This document shows, in pieces, positions 7,747-16,507 of a stretch of 37,316 nucleotides of DNA. This DNA comes from CAZTYW01 sp964617695. GTDB lineage: Bacteria; Chloroflexota; Dehalococcoidia; UBA2247; RBG-13-53-26. The position numbers were made by a program, and so were the translations under genes. Under the pieces are notes generated by a model. That model did not search any database. It saw nothing but the letters and a program-made list of their open reading frames with translations, and was not told where the DNA came from. The stretch covers positions 1-37,316 of the forward strand of contig CAZTYW010000011.1 in assembly GCA_964617695.1 (NCBI GenBank). The letters run 5' to 3'. The stretch's first letter is position 1, and the number at the start of each line of letters is the position of its first letter.

Positions 7747-8976
7747 ATGAATGAAGCGACGTCAGCAAACGCAACATCAACATCCCTCGTCAGGGAGACA
7801 AAAGGGCACCCCAGAGGCGTTGCCGGCCGCTGGGTGCTCATTCTCAGCCTGGTCATCGCGGTATACCTGATCACATATCTGGCGCTGCCCCACCTCTTCA
7901 GTGGCTTTGTCAGGACGTACGTCGCCCAGCCGATCCTGTGGTGCTCGCTGTGTGCAGCGGTATTGCTGGCGTCCAGAAGCCCGGCCGGCAAGCTCAGGTT
8001 CGCAAAGTCATTCGTCTGGCTGGGGTTGTTGCTGGGCGTCTTTCAGATCGCCTGCCTGGTCATCGCAGGGCTGGTGTATGGCTTCGGAGATAGTCCCTAC
8101 TCCCACCGTGCCTACCCCATATTCCTTAGCTTCGCCTTCTGGGCATCAGCCCTGGTCGCCATCGAGTTCAGCCGCGCTTTCCTCCTTGAGCGATTCTCCA
8201 GACGCCACACTACGCTTGTGGTAGGAATCATCACGCTGCTGTTCGCCATGACAATGGTGCCGCTGGCACGGTTCATAGCTCTAGCCAAAGGGGGAGACCC
8301 GATGCCTTTTCTCGGCGGTACCTTCTTGCCTTTGCTGGCTGAGAACCTGCTGGCTTCCTTCCTTGTCCTGCTCGGCGGCCCTCTGTCAGCCATAGCCTAT
8401 CGAGGAACGCTGGACGCCTTCGAGTGGCTCTCACCCATATTGCCAAACTTGACCTGGACCGTAAAGGCTTTCGCGGCAACCCTGGCCCCTATCATTGGCT
8501 TCATGCTGGCGCAGACAGTCTACCCGACCGAGCACAAACCTGAGCCCCAGAGCAGTGCAAGCGCCGCACGGAAGCGCTCCCCGGTCATAAGCTGGATGGT
8601 GACTATCATCGCAGCCGTGGTCATAATGTGGCTCAGCTTCGGCCTGCTTGGCCTCCATCCTGTGACCATCGTCAGTGGTAGCATGAAGCCGACTATCAAC
8701 GTCGGCGACCTGGCCATAGTCAGAGAGGTACCCACAGACGCCATACGTGCCGGCGATGTTATTCAGTTCAGACAAGGAGACAGTACCTCTGTTCACCGGG
8801 TCGTTGACATCCAGAAGGAAAGCAACCCCGTGTTCATAACCAAAGGCGACGCCAACGACAAGCCTGACTCTCAGCCGGTCCAGGCCGATCAGGTCCTGGG
8901 CAGAGTCCAGTTCTGCATACCTAAGCTCGGATGGGTGCCCTTGTGCGTAAAGCAGCTAATAGGCGCTGTTTTCTAG
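7747..8976 (+). CDS. sipW: SipW-type signal peptidase I with large membrane domain
   Basis: This 409-residue protein ends in an S26B-type signal peptidase domain (about 280-409). Ser312 in SGSMKPTI is the nucleophile and His350 in SVHRVV replaces the lysine of ordinary bacterial enzymes, as in SipW and the archaeal/ER type; the TKGDANDKPD box at 366-374 is present. A hydrophobic anchor lies at about 281-303. The first 260 residues form about six additional membrane segments, which the short Bacillus SipW (near 190 aa) lacks. It sits 159 bases after three SipW-type substrates, so its job is very probably their maturation. I see no strong Shine-Dalgarno sequence directly before the ATG at 7747. 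Confidence 0.88.
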   Translation: MNEATSANATSTSLVRETKGHPRGVAGRWVLILSLVIAVYLITYLALPHLFSGFVRTYVAQPILWCSLCAAVLLASRSPAGKLRFAKSFVWLGLLLGVFQIACLVIAGLVYGFGDSPYSHRAYPIFLSFAFWASALVAIEFSRAFLLERFSRRHTTLVVGIITLLFAMTMVPLARFIALAKGGDPMPFLGGTFLPLLAENLLASFLVLLGGPLSAIAYRGTLDAFEWLSPILPNLTWTVKAFAATLAPIIGFMLAQTVYPTEHKPEPQSSASAARKRSPVISWMVTIIAAVVIMWLSFGLLGLHPVTIVSGSMKPTINVGDLAIVREVPTDAIRAGDVIQFRQGDSTSVHRVVDIQKESNPVFITKGDANDKPDSQPVQADQVLGRVQFCIPKLGWVPLCVKQLIGAVF

Positions 8977-9045
8977 CGCTCTACGCCGGCATCGCCCCGC
9001 TGAATACCTCCACCGCTGCCTTCAGACGGCCAATACTCATGGCAG

Positions 9046-10188
9046 TCAAGCCACGGGGATTTCTATGGCAACCGTTCCCGGAGCTTCGACAACCTCACTC
9101 CACCAGTAGGAGTAATCGTAGTACACCTGGAACTTGTAGTCACCTTCAGCCAGGGTAAACCAGGCCCGCCCGGTGGCATCAGTTTTCTTCACTTGTCCGG
9201 CGTAGCTGCCGGAGGCCGTGTAAGCGTACACCCAGCAGCCGGCAAGCGGGCTCCCTCCGGCNNNNNNNNNNNNNNNNNNNNNNNNNNNNNNNNNNNNNNN
9301 NNNNNNNNNNNNNNNNNNNNNNNNNNNNNNNNNNNNNNNNNNNNNNNNNNNNNNNNNNNNNACCTGGAACTTGTAGCAGCCTTCGGCCAGAATGAAGGTC
9401 GCCCGGCCGCCAGCATCAGTCTGTGCGATCTTCCCAGCATACTTGCCCTCAGCCGTATAGGCATACACCCAGCAGCCGGCAAGCGGGCTCCCTCCAGCAC
9501 TGACGCTGACCACCGTCGCCGCAGGGATGGCTATCTCAGCACTCCCAAGAGCTTCGACGACCTGGCTCCACCAATATGAGTTGTCGTAGTACACCTGGAA
9601 CTTATAGCAGCCTGCGGCCAGAACGAAGGTCGCCCGGCCGCCGGCGTCAGTCTGTGCGACCTTTCCGGCATACTTGCCCTCAGCCGTATAGGCGTACACC
9701 CAGCAGCCGGCAAGCGGGCTCCCTCCGGCGCTGACGCTCACCACCGTCGCCGCAGGGATGGCTATCTCAGCACTCCCAGGAGCCTCGACGACCTGGCTCC
9801 ACCAATACGAGTTGTCGTAGTACACCTGGAACTTGTAGCAGCCTTCGGCCAGAATGAAGGTCGCCCGGCCGCCAGCATCAGTCTGTGCGATCTTCCCAGC
9901 ATACTTGCCCTCAGCCGTATAGGCATACACCCAGCAGCCGGCAAGCGGGCTCCCTCCGGCGCTGACGCTCACCACTGTCGCCGCAGGGATGGCTATCTCA
10001 GCACTCCCAGGAGCCTCAACGACCTGGCTCCACCAGTAGGAGTGGTCGTAGTATACCTGGAACCTGTAATCACCCTCGGCAAATGTGAACGTAGCTCGCC
10101 CAGTGGCGTCAGTCTTCTTGATCTGTCCGGCATACCTTCCGTCAGCCGTATAGGCATACACCCAGCAGCCGGCAAGCGGGCTCCCTCC
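9046..10188 (-). repeat. Tandem 231-bp repeats in the protease C-terminus
   Basis: Five 77-residue units are visible: 10188-9958, 9957-9727, 9726-9496, 9495 to the gap, and 9258-9046 (shorter, ending at the stop). Each begins GGSPLAGCWVYAYTA and contains FQVYY and a SYWWS motif before a VVEAPG turn. The middle units are almost identical at the DNA level, while the first and last share KKTDATGR in place of AQTDAGGR, suggesting internal expansion between older outer units. Copy number is uncertain because of the N gap. Confidence 0.9.
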
Positions 10189-12783
10189 TACGGTAACCTT
10201 CACGCTTATACCTGTGACTCCCACCTGAACCAGCCGCGAACACGCGGCTTGCGAGCCGTCCCGCTCCGTCACCACCAGGGTCGCCGTGTAACCCCCGGCT
10301 TCGGAGTATGTGTGCCACGGATTTCGGTCTGTGCTGGTGCTCCCGTCACCAAAGCGCCATAGCCAGGAGACGATGCCGTCGTATGAGCTAGACGCATCAG
10401 CGAAGGCAACGGTCAGGGTCCCGTCACCATCAACGAACGAGGCCGAGAAGTCGGCAATAGGCACCGTATCGCTGACAGTCACATAGTCAGCAACGCATTT
10501 GGTATGGCTTCCGCCATCAGCCTCGGTAACGGTCAAGCAAACTGTGTAAACGCCGTCCTGGGTGTAGACGTGGGTGGGGTTCTGCTGCGTGCTCCTGCTT
10601 CCATCCCCGAAATCCCAGACCCAGGACAAAATGCCGTCCTGCGAGGTGGAAGCATCAAAGAAAGCTACGGCGAGTGGTTCGTGCCCGCTGACAGGCGACG
10701 CCGAGAAATCCGCCACCGGCCCAACATCGCGCACCGTGATATAGTCGGCCCTGATCCTGGTGTGGCTGTCACCGTCAGCTTCGGCGACCGTGAGCGACAC
10801 CGAATAGACGCCTTCGCTGGCGAACACATGGGTTGGATTCCGCTGTGTGCTGAAGCTGCCGTCACCAAAATCCCAGAACCAACTGATGATGCCTTCGTCC
10901 GACTTTGACGTGTCACAGAAGACAACGCTTAGCGGCACATTTCCCTCAAGCGGCGTGGCCGAGAAATCAGCCGTTACTGTGCTGGATGAATCGCGAGTCA
11001 GGACGAAATTCCTCACCGTCGTCTGGCCACTGTACACTCTGACAGCCATGCTTACACCCAGGTAGCCCGCAGCCGAGGCACTGACGGTATAGTTGCCCTC
11101 AGGTACGCCCTCTATCACGTAGCTGCCGTCGGCTGCAGTCACAGCCTGCCTCGCACCATCGGTGACGGTTGCACCTCCGATCGGAGTGAGAATATCCGCA
11201 TCTCTCACCGATCCCGAAATGGAACCTGAAGCAGATGAAGCCAGGGCGAAATCCGCTATGGACGTCCTTCCGGCAGCAACAGTGACAGCCTGTGACTTGC
11301 CCGTGTACCCCGTTGCCGAGACAGTAACCGTGTAGGTCCCGGCGGGGACACAGTAGATGGTGTAGCGACCACCAGAATCAGTGAAGGCCTCTCTGCTGCC
11401 GTCGGTGACGCTCGCCCCGTAGGTAGGAAAGATGGGGACGCCAGTGACAGCATCAGTAACGATGCCGGATATGAAGCCCAGCGATGGAGGGGTCGCCGTA
11501 GCTGCATCATATGCATCAATGAATCCGTACCTTACATCGCTACCAATGTACGTGCACGTGCTCTCGATGGCATACCTCACCTCATCGTTGAGCAGACCAT
11601 TGCCGTTGGTGTCAGTAGTAGCCGAAAGCACAAGAGCCGCCAGTCCGGCGACGTGCGGGGAGGCTACGGATGTTCCAAGCCCGTATCCGTAGCCACCACC
11701 CTTCCACGTGGTCCATAGAGCGGCTCCCGGAGCACCCACGTCAACCCATTCACCACGGCTGGACCAGCTGATCAAACGGTTGTCGGAATACGTGCTGGTG
11801 GCAGCGACCGCGATGCACTCGGGATAACGCGCCGGGTAGTACGGGTCGTCGCTGGCATAGTTACCGGCAGCCGCCACGAGCACCACACCATGCTCCCAGG
11901 CATAGGTGATGGCCTCCTGCATCGAGCGCCGAGGAACCCCAAAGCCGAGACTCATGTTGATCACGTCGGCGCCGTCGTCGGTTTCCGGATCACCATCCGG
12001 TCCGTTGGTCGCCCACAGTATGCCGTTAACCACGCTGCTTGCAAGTCCGTAGCCGTCATCGTCTATTACCTTCGCATTCATAAGGCTGGAATGACATGAC
12101 ACGCCGGCTATGCCAACACCGTTGTTGACAACGGCAGCAGCCACACCGGCTACCTTGGTACCGTGACCATAAACGTCATCCACCGTGCCACTGGAAGTGA
12201 AATTGCCACTGGCCACGATCTTGCTGCCCAGGTCAGGGTGATCCCGGTCAATACCGCTGTCGAGAACCGCAATGACCACGTCGGGCGTGCCCTGAGTGAC
12301 ACCCCAGGCTTGCAGTGCCTTGATCCTTTCAACATTCCACTGATCGTCGAACAGCGGGTCATCAGGATAACCAGGAGGCAGGTCAGCAGCCTGCACAGCC
12401 GAGTTTGGCTCAGCATACTCTACGAGCGGACTGCGCATGTACGAAGCGAGAGCGCCTTCCAGCTCGCCGGCAGGAACCCGTACCACATGCACCCCGATCT
12501 CCTCAATGATGCCAATGAGGCTGCCACCCTGCTGACAGTGAAGACTGGCTATTGCCGAGGCGTCAGTACCGGGTCTGAACTTCACCAGGATCTCGGTCAC
12601 TGCAGCAGACGCTTCGCCCGCCGAAGACGGCTCCTGTACACCGGTCAACTCCGAACTTGCATCTCCACTAGCAGCTTCGGGCGTGTCCAGCGGCGAAGAA
12701 GCCAGGACATTCCCCCATCCCAGAACGAGAATCAACGCCGTGATCACCGTGATCGCCAGGCAGGTCACTCTTGCTCGTTTCAT
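9046..12783 (-). CDS. Secreted subtilisin-like protease with PKD and tandem repeats
   Basis: Signal peptide about 1-29, then an inhibitor-I9-like propeptide (about 63-131), an S8 subtilase domain (about 145-430), two carboxypeptidase-regulatory-like beta domains (about 436-515 and 520-597), three PKD domains (about 604-685, 690-771, 776-855, with WDFGDGS/WRFGDGS motifs) and C-terminal 77-residue repeats from residue 866. The catalytic triad is Asp175 (VLDSGID), His207 (GHGTKVAG) and Ser372 (GTSVASPH), with oxyanion Asn308. AAGGAGGT precedes the ATG. The 1245-residue length includes a 100-N gap, so true length is uncertain. It likely acts outside the cell, with the PKD and repeat regions for anchoring or substrate binding. 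It converges on sipW, which it does not share a transcript with. Confidence 0.92.
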   Translation of the reverse strand: MKRARVTCLAITVITALILVLGWGNVLASSPLDTPEAASGDASSELTGVQEPSSAGEASAAVTEILVKFRPGTDASAIASLHCQQGGSLIGIIEEIGVHVVRVPAGELEGALASYMRSPLVEYAEPNSAVQAADLPPGYPDDPLFDDQWNVERIKALQAWGVTQGTPDVVIAVLDSGIDRDHPDLGSKIVASGNFTSSGTVDDVYGHGTKVAGVAAAVVNNGVGIAGVSCHSSLMNAKVIDDDGYGLASSVVNGILWATNGPDGDPETDDGADVINMSLGFGVPRRSMQEAITYAWEHGVVLVAAAGNYASDDPYYPARYPECIAVAATSTYSDNRLISWSSRGEWVDVGAPGAALWTTWKGGGYGYGLGTSVASPHVAGLAALVLSATTDTNGNGLLNDEVRYAIESTCTYIGSDVRYGFIDAYDAATATPPSLGFISGIVTDAVTGVPIFPTYGASVTDGSREAFTDSGGRYTIYCVPAGTYTVTVSATGYTGKSQAVTVAAGRTSIADFALASSASGSISGSVRDADILTPIGGATVTDGARQAVTAADGSYVIEGVPEGNYTVSASAAGYLGVSMAVRVYSGQTTVRNFVLTRDSSSTVTADFSATPLEGNVPLSVVFCDTSKSDEGIISWFWDFGDGSFSTQRNPTHVFASEGVYSVSLTVAEADGDSHTRIRADYITVRDVGPVADFSASPVSGHEPLAVAFFDASTSQDGILSWVWDFGDGSRSTQQNPTHVYTQDGVYTVCLTVTEADGGSHTKCVADYVTVSDTVPIADFSASFVDGDGTLTVAFADASSSYDGIVSWLWRFGDGSTSTDRNPWHTYSEAGGYTATLVVTERDGSQAACSRLVQVGVTGISVKVTVGGSPLAGCWVYAYTADGRYAGQIKKTDATGRATFTFAEGDYRFQVYYDHSYWWSQVVEAPGSAEIAIPAATVVSVSAGGSPLAGCWVYAYTAEGKYAGKIAQTDAGGRATFILAEGCYKFQVYYDNSYWWSQVVEAPGSAEIAIPAATVVSVSAGGSPLAGCWVYAYTAEGKYAGKVAQTDAGGRATFVLAAGCYKFQVYYDNSYWWSQVVEALGSAEIAIPAATVVSVSAGGSPLAGCWVYAYTAEGKYAGKIAQTDAGGRATFILAEGCYKFQXXXXXXXXXXXXXXXXXXXXXXXXXXXXXXXXXXAGGSPLAGCWVYAYTASGSYAGQVKKTDATGRAWFTLAEGDYKFQVYYDYSYWWSEVVEAPGTVAIEIPVA
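9262..9361. other. Assembly gap (100 N) inside the repeat block
   Basis: Exactly 100 N interrupt the fourth repeat unit. Comparison with the intact unit (9730-9823 is the corresponding segment) predicts 94 missing bases if no unit is lost; any number of extra 231-bp units would keep the same frame. The gap most likely reflects failure to resolve near-identical repeats. Confidence 0.9.
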
Positions 12784-13499
12784 CGGGTGCTTACCTCCTT
12801 GTCTGCGGTTGACCCTGCGGCAACAGCCTGCAGAAGTAGGGCAGATAGCCCTTCTATCACCGCGCCTCGTGTGCGAGCGCAGAAGGCCGGGTCCACCATC
12901 GGCACACTTTCATAGCGCATTTCCCAGGTGCAGCGCGGCGAGGATGTCACGCTTCGGTTACATTCCTTTCAGAAAAGTTACGGCCTAGCCAACGGGGGAG
13001 TTTAGACCGATGCTGAGGCGATTTCAAGTCCCTACTATACATATCGTCTGAGCCATTAGGCTCAGTCACGTTCCCAACATCACCGCCCGTACCTGGAGCA
13101 AATTCGAACACGACGATTGACCACGGACCGAGGTATCGGGACGTCAGCCAGGTGGCGAATCTGTCACCGCTTGACTTCGCCCGCGTGAAAGCAGTAGTGC
13201 CCCGCGGACCGAGGGAGGGAGATGCAGCAACGAAGGCGGAGGTGCAGCAGTTTCAGGGATTGCAGATACGGGCAGGACCCGTCAAGCACGACTGAGGAGA
13301 TAATGGACCAGGACTGGCCAGAGCCTCTGAGCCAACGGTGTCGCTCAATCGTCCTCGCCAGCCACGCAGCGAAAGACGGGAAGGCAACCGGATCGAGCCA
13401 CCGCGCAGCAGGTTAGAATTAGAGGAAGAGAATCCTGTGGCTGCAGATGAACATTCGTAAGAAGCCTGGTGCCTGCTGGAGCTCGGCGACCACCCGGTC
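12784..13499. other. Intergenic stretch without a convincing gene
   Basis: This 716-base stretch lies between the protease start and the end of the second PAC2 gene. I see no ORF with family resemblance. A 64-codon frame at 13222 has GGAGGGAG before its ATG but an Arg/Ser-rich composition typical of a chance frame. A perfect inverted repeat CTGAGCC-ATTA-GGCTCAG lies at 13048-13065. On the minus strand, GTAAC-like cores around 12950-12982 loosely resemble the TAAC arrays. Protease promoter elements should lie here but none is clear. Confidence 0.5.
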
Positions 13500-14333
13500 T
13501 CAGTTTCCCTTCTTGAGACGCTGCCCGATCCTGGCGGCCAACTGTTCAGCTTCCTGTTCAGTCAAACCGAGGTTGCTCTCCAGCTTCTGTATATAGCCGT
13601 CGATCTCAGGGAAATCGAACCTCACCTGGGCTATCTCTTCGTTCTGCCGCCTGACGTCTTCGTCAAGCTCCGCGAAGTCAAATCCCAGGCTGAATCTGCT
13701 ATCAAAGACCTTTAGAAGCTCTCTTGAGGCCCGATGGTCTTCGAACGCCGCAAGGTAGAAAGGCACCCCAGTCCACAGGCTTGCCCCGGCGATGCTTCTC
13801 TTCCTGGCCACCCACAAAAGAAATGAATTCAGAGTTGGCCTCTGCCCCGGCGGAGTCTCGTAGTCCATCCCCCACGCCAGACCACACTCCCGCAGAGAGT
13901 CTTTCATTCCCGAACAGTTTGTTACGGCAAACATCTGGCGAGGCGTAGTATGAGCACCGAAAGCCACCATCCCACCTACCGTGTATAGCTCGTTTACATT
14001 ACAGTAGCGTTCAGCCACGTCCAAGATCAGGCTCAAGAACCTGTGCCATTCAAACCTGGGTAACTCGCTCTCGAAAAGTACCAGGCTATGCTCCCGGCAA
14101 CAGTAGAACCTGCTCTCCGGAAACTGAGCAACACCGTGCCCCACCATCACGCCACGCAAGGGAAAGAAACCCAGGGGCTCAATCTCGGCAAACGGCTCAC
14201 CACCCAGCTTCCTCCTCAAGTGCTTGATGGCGCTAGAGCCGACACCCCCAGCGTCTTGACTCCACCCCACTATCAAAGACGCACTTTTGAGCTTGGGGGC
14301 CGCACTTATCCTGACAGGGCCGTCTTGAATCAA
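13500..14333 (-). CDS. PAC2-family protein, divergent copy
   Basis: This 277-residue protein resembles the PAC2 (proteasome-assembly-chaperone-like) family also found in archaea, Actinobacteria and Chloroflexota. It is a divergent paralogue of the gene immediately upstream: both have an N-terminal nucleotide-loop-like segment (here LIVGWSQDAGGVGSSA), a VGGMVAFGAHTTPR region matching TSGAAVAPIHHSVRP, a LLWVARKR motif and a C-terminal acidic helix. The glycine loop is less conserved than in its partner. It starts with TTG at 14333, two bases after the partner's stop, with GGGAGA as ribosome binding site, so the two are almost certainly co-translated and may form a heteromer. Biochemical function is unknown. 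Confidence 0.75.
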   Translation of the reverse strand: MIQDGPVRISAAPKLKSASLIVGWSQDAGGVGSSAIKHLRRKLGGEPFAEIEPLGFFPLRGVMVGHGVAQFPESRFYCCREHSLVLFESELPRFEWHRFLSLILDVAERYCNVNELYTVGGMVAFGAHTTPRQMFAVTNCSGMKDSLRECGLAWGMDYETPPGQRPTLNSFLLWVARKRSIAGASLWTGVPFYLAAFEDHRASRELLKVFDSRFSLGFDFAELDEDVRRQNEEIAQVRFDFPEIDGYIQKLESNLGLTEQEAEQLAARIGQRLKKGN

Positions 14334-14335
14334 CG

Positions 14336-15244
14336 CTAGTCTCCCTTGCTCTCTCTCCTGAAGAACTTGTCGACCTCTTCCAGTATCTTCTTCTTGTCCT
14401 CTTCGGTTATTGGGCCGGGTTCGACCGGCTTGGCATAAGTCAGGTATCTTAACTTGTCCAGTTGCTCTCTTACCTCCGCCGGAAACGTGGCATACAGCTC
14501 CTCGATCTCGCCCTGGCTGCGTTCGACAAACCCATCTATGTCTGGTGTCTCAAGGCCACCCACGACCGCAGTCAGTACCTCCAGGACTGATTTGGAGGCT
14601 TTGGGGTAAGGAATGGACAGCCCCTGGAGATACACGGGAATCTCCCCCATAACACAGATGGCCTCCATGCCCCTCTTTCTGGCCACGCCCAACAACAGGC
14701 CATTCAAGCCGGTAATGTTGCCCTGGCCACCTCCCCCCTCGATATCCGACATCAGTATCGTATTCTCATAACCTCGTACCTCATCGACCAGGGCCTCCAT
14801 GTTGGGCACCGCCCAGACCCTGGGCCTCACGCTATGATGGATGGGGGCAACCGCCGCTCCGGAAGTGTAGGCCCTCCGGCATCCAAACCGCTGAGCCACA
14901 TCCAATACCAGACCGGCCATGCGGTAGGCCGGCTCACCCTCGGAATAGGCCCTGCCAAAGTCGCTCGGTTGCTCTTCTCCGATGAAGAATATCAAGTCCG
15001 TCGTCCCTGTCTGCTTGAAGAAAAACTTGTTGACAGGGAATTCCAGGTCTATCAGTTCACCATTCTTGATCACAACCTTCTTGGGATAGAAGAAATGCCA
15101 CGGCTCTATCTCGCCAAGCTCCTCCGCTTTCACGGCCTGTCTCAGAGTATCCACCGCTATGATCCCGATGTTGCCAATTCCCGGCCAGCCCGCAATCAGG
15201 ACCGGGTTTCTCAAAACAGGTTCCTTGTAAAGTTGGATTCCCAT
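14336..15244 (-). CDS. PAC2-family protein (proteasome assembly chaperone-like)
   Basis: This 302-residue protein carries the family's N-terminal GWPGIGNIG loop (about 19-27), a FFIGEEQPSD segment, SGAAVAPIHHSVRP, and an NGLLLGVARKRG motif followed by EIPVYLQGL, all typical of bacterial and archaeal PAC2 proteins. The C-terminus (about 245-302) is a charged, probably coiled helix. AGGAGCG precedes the ATG. In eukaryotes PAC2 helps assemble the proteasome; bacterial homologues have no settled role, and no proteasome gene is in this window. It is followed directly by its divergent paralogue. The 171-base gap upstream, to the phosphatase-family gene, shows no feature I can name. Confidence 0.85.
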   Translation of the reverse strand: MGIQLYKEPVLRNPVLIAGWPGIGNIGIIAVDTLRQAVKAEELGEIEPWHFFYPKKVVIKNGELIDLEFPVNKFFFKQTGTTDLIFFIGEEQPSDFGRAYSEGEPAYRMAGLVLDVAQRFGCRRAYTSGAAVAPIHHSVRPRVWAVPNMEALVDEVRGYENTILMSDIEGGGGQGNITGLNGLLLGVARKRGMEAICVMGEIPVYLQGLSIPYPKASKSVLEVLTAVVGGLETPDIDGFVERSQGEIEELYATFPAEVREQLDKLRYLTYAKPVEPGPITEEDKKKILEEVDKFFRRESKGD

Positions 15245-15415
15245 CGCTCCTATCCTGTGTTCCTGCCGATCCGCTACCGATGGATCAAGCGGACAAATCC
15301 AATCGCCACCCCCAAAGGGGAGGGGCCGCCAGCAGACAACAGCCTCACGGCAGCATCTTCACTGCTTGAGAAGAATCCGCATCTCACCATTTGCGCAATC
15401 ACCCAGACCATGCGG

Positions 15416-16192
15416 CTAGCGCCGGAGCAGTTCGACCAACGACGAGTGAAGGCGCCCGTTGGAAAACAAAAGGTCGCTCCTGTCCAGCTTCCATGCGCCG
15501 CCTTCGAAATCGCTGACGCATCCTCCCGCCTCCACAACCAGCAACGCCCCGGCAGCTACGTCCCATGACTCAATGCTGGTGGTGAAGTAGGCCTCTCCTT
15601 TTCCGGCCGCCACCCAGGCCGTTTCAAGGCCGGCCGAACCGAGTTTCCGTATGTCCACCACATTCGGATACACCCTGCTCAGAATGCTCCCAGTCCGCGC
15701 TCTGTCCTTCTCACCACCCTCACAGTAGAGAAGGTAGCTCTGGTCAAGGGAAGAGACGTCCGACACACGAATCTGAGAGCCATTCAGATATGCGCCCTTG
15801 CCCCTCTCTGCCACGTATAGCTCGTCGATTGCCGGTGCGTAGACCGTACCCGCAACAAGCTCCTGATGGTGCATCAGCGCTACGCAGACCGAGAACAGAG
15901 GGTTCCAATTGGCGAAATTGCCGGTGCCATCCAGGGAGTCCACGATCCAGAGCCATTCAGGGTCGCCATCTACAAAGCCGCTCTCCTCGGTCAGCAAGCT
16001 ATGCTCTGGATACCTATCCCGGATCTCTTGAATTATCAGTGCGTCTGCCAGCTTGTCAGAGTCAGTCGCTGCTTCCTTGGCCGAACTCCGCAGCCGGACC
16101 AGGTCGGGCTCCTGCCTGAAGCGCTCCAGCAGGAACACCCCCGCCATCCGGGCCAACTTCTCGCTCAGCTCCCTCATAGGTGAGTACGGCAT
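15416..16192 (-). CDS. Inositol-monophosphatase-family phosphatase
   Basis: This 258-residue enzyme belongs to the IMPase/FBPase-like family, which hydrolyses sugar or inositol phosphates with two or three Mg2+ ions. Metal-binding motifs are visible: LLTEESG (Glu pair), WIVDSLDGTGNF in place of the usual DP[IL]DGTTNF, and SIESWDVAAGALLVVEAGG with the C-terminal Trp-Asp. The substitutions around DSLDGTG leave both aspartates in place, so activity is expected; the substrate cannot be assigned. I chose ATG 16192 (AGGGA upstream) over a longer frame from 16303, whose extra residues are basic and Cys-rich and do not match the family. It precedes the PAC2 pair on the same strand. Confidence 0.88.
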   Translation of the reverse strand: MPYSPMRELSEKLARMAGVFLLERFRQEPDLVRLRSSAKEAATDSDKLADALIIQEIRDRYPEHSLLTEESGFVDGDPEWLWIVDSLDGTGNFANWNPLFSVCVALMHHQELVAGTVYAPAIDELYVAERGKGAYLNGSQIRVSDVSSLDQSYLLYCEGGEKDRARTGSILSRVYPNVVDIRKLGSAGLETAWVAAGKGEAYFTTSIESWDVAAGALLVVEAGGCVSDFEGGAWKLDRSDLLFSNGRLHSSLVELLRR

Positions 16193-16254
16193 CAGCAACG
16201 ATCCCTGGCGCGCCCGTCGGCAACTCTGGTGACAACACGATGCTATGTGACTCA

Positions 16255-16263
16255 ATTCTACCA
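16255..16263 (-). promoter_or_regulatory. Possible extended -10 for the phosphatase gene
   Basis: On the minus strand the sequence reads TGGTAGAAT, an extended -10 with one mismatch, 63 bases before the chosen ATG at 16192. The properly spaced -35 position is poor. Confidence 0.4.
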
Positions 16264-16507
16264 CAACACGTTTGTGCCGAGACCATCCCCGTAGCAGCCC
16301 CAATCACTCGCTGTGTCAACACCCAAAAGGGGACGGCGCACCAGTTGTGCAAAGCGCCTGAGGCTTGTAGACGGCAGCGGATGACAATTCTGCTGATTAA
16401 GACCGGAGGGACAGCCGCGAGAGCCACATCAGCCGGAACCCTTCGCTCAATCCGTTCATCAAGAAGACCGGCAGCCAACCCATTGCTGCGCTGCGAGGAC
16501 CTGAGTT

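Noticed and set aside
7590..7754. Possible small gene of 54 codons from TTG 7590 overlapping the sipW start, with plausible amphipathic sequence
   Set aside because: There is no ribosome binding site at the TTG, and the frame is the tail of an antisense-like shadow of the preceding gene; no family resemblance.
9046..10188. Repeat block considered as a CRISPR array
   Set aside because: Units are 231 bp, in frame and coding, with no short repeats alternating with unique spacers.
13222..13416. 64-codon frame with GGAGGGAG before its ATG
   Set aside because: Arg/Ser/Gln-rich composition without recognisable pattern in a stretch that looks non-coding; likely chance.
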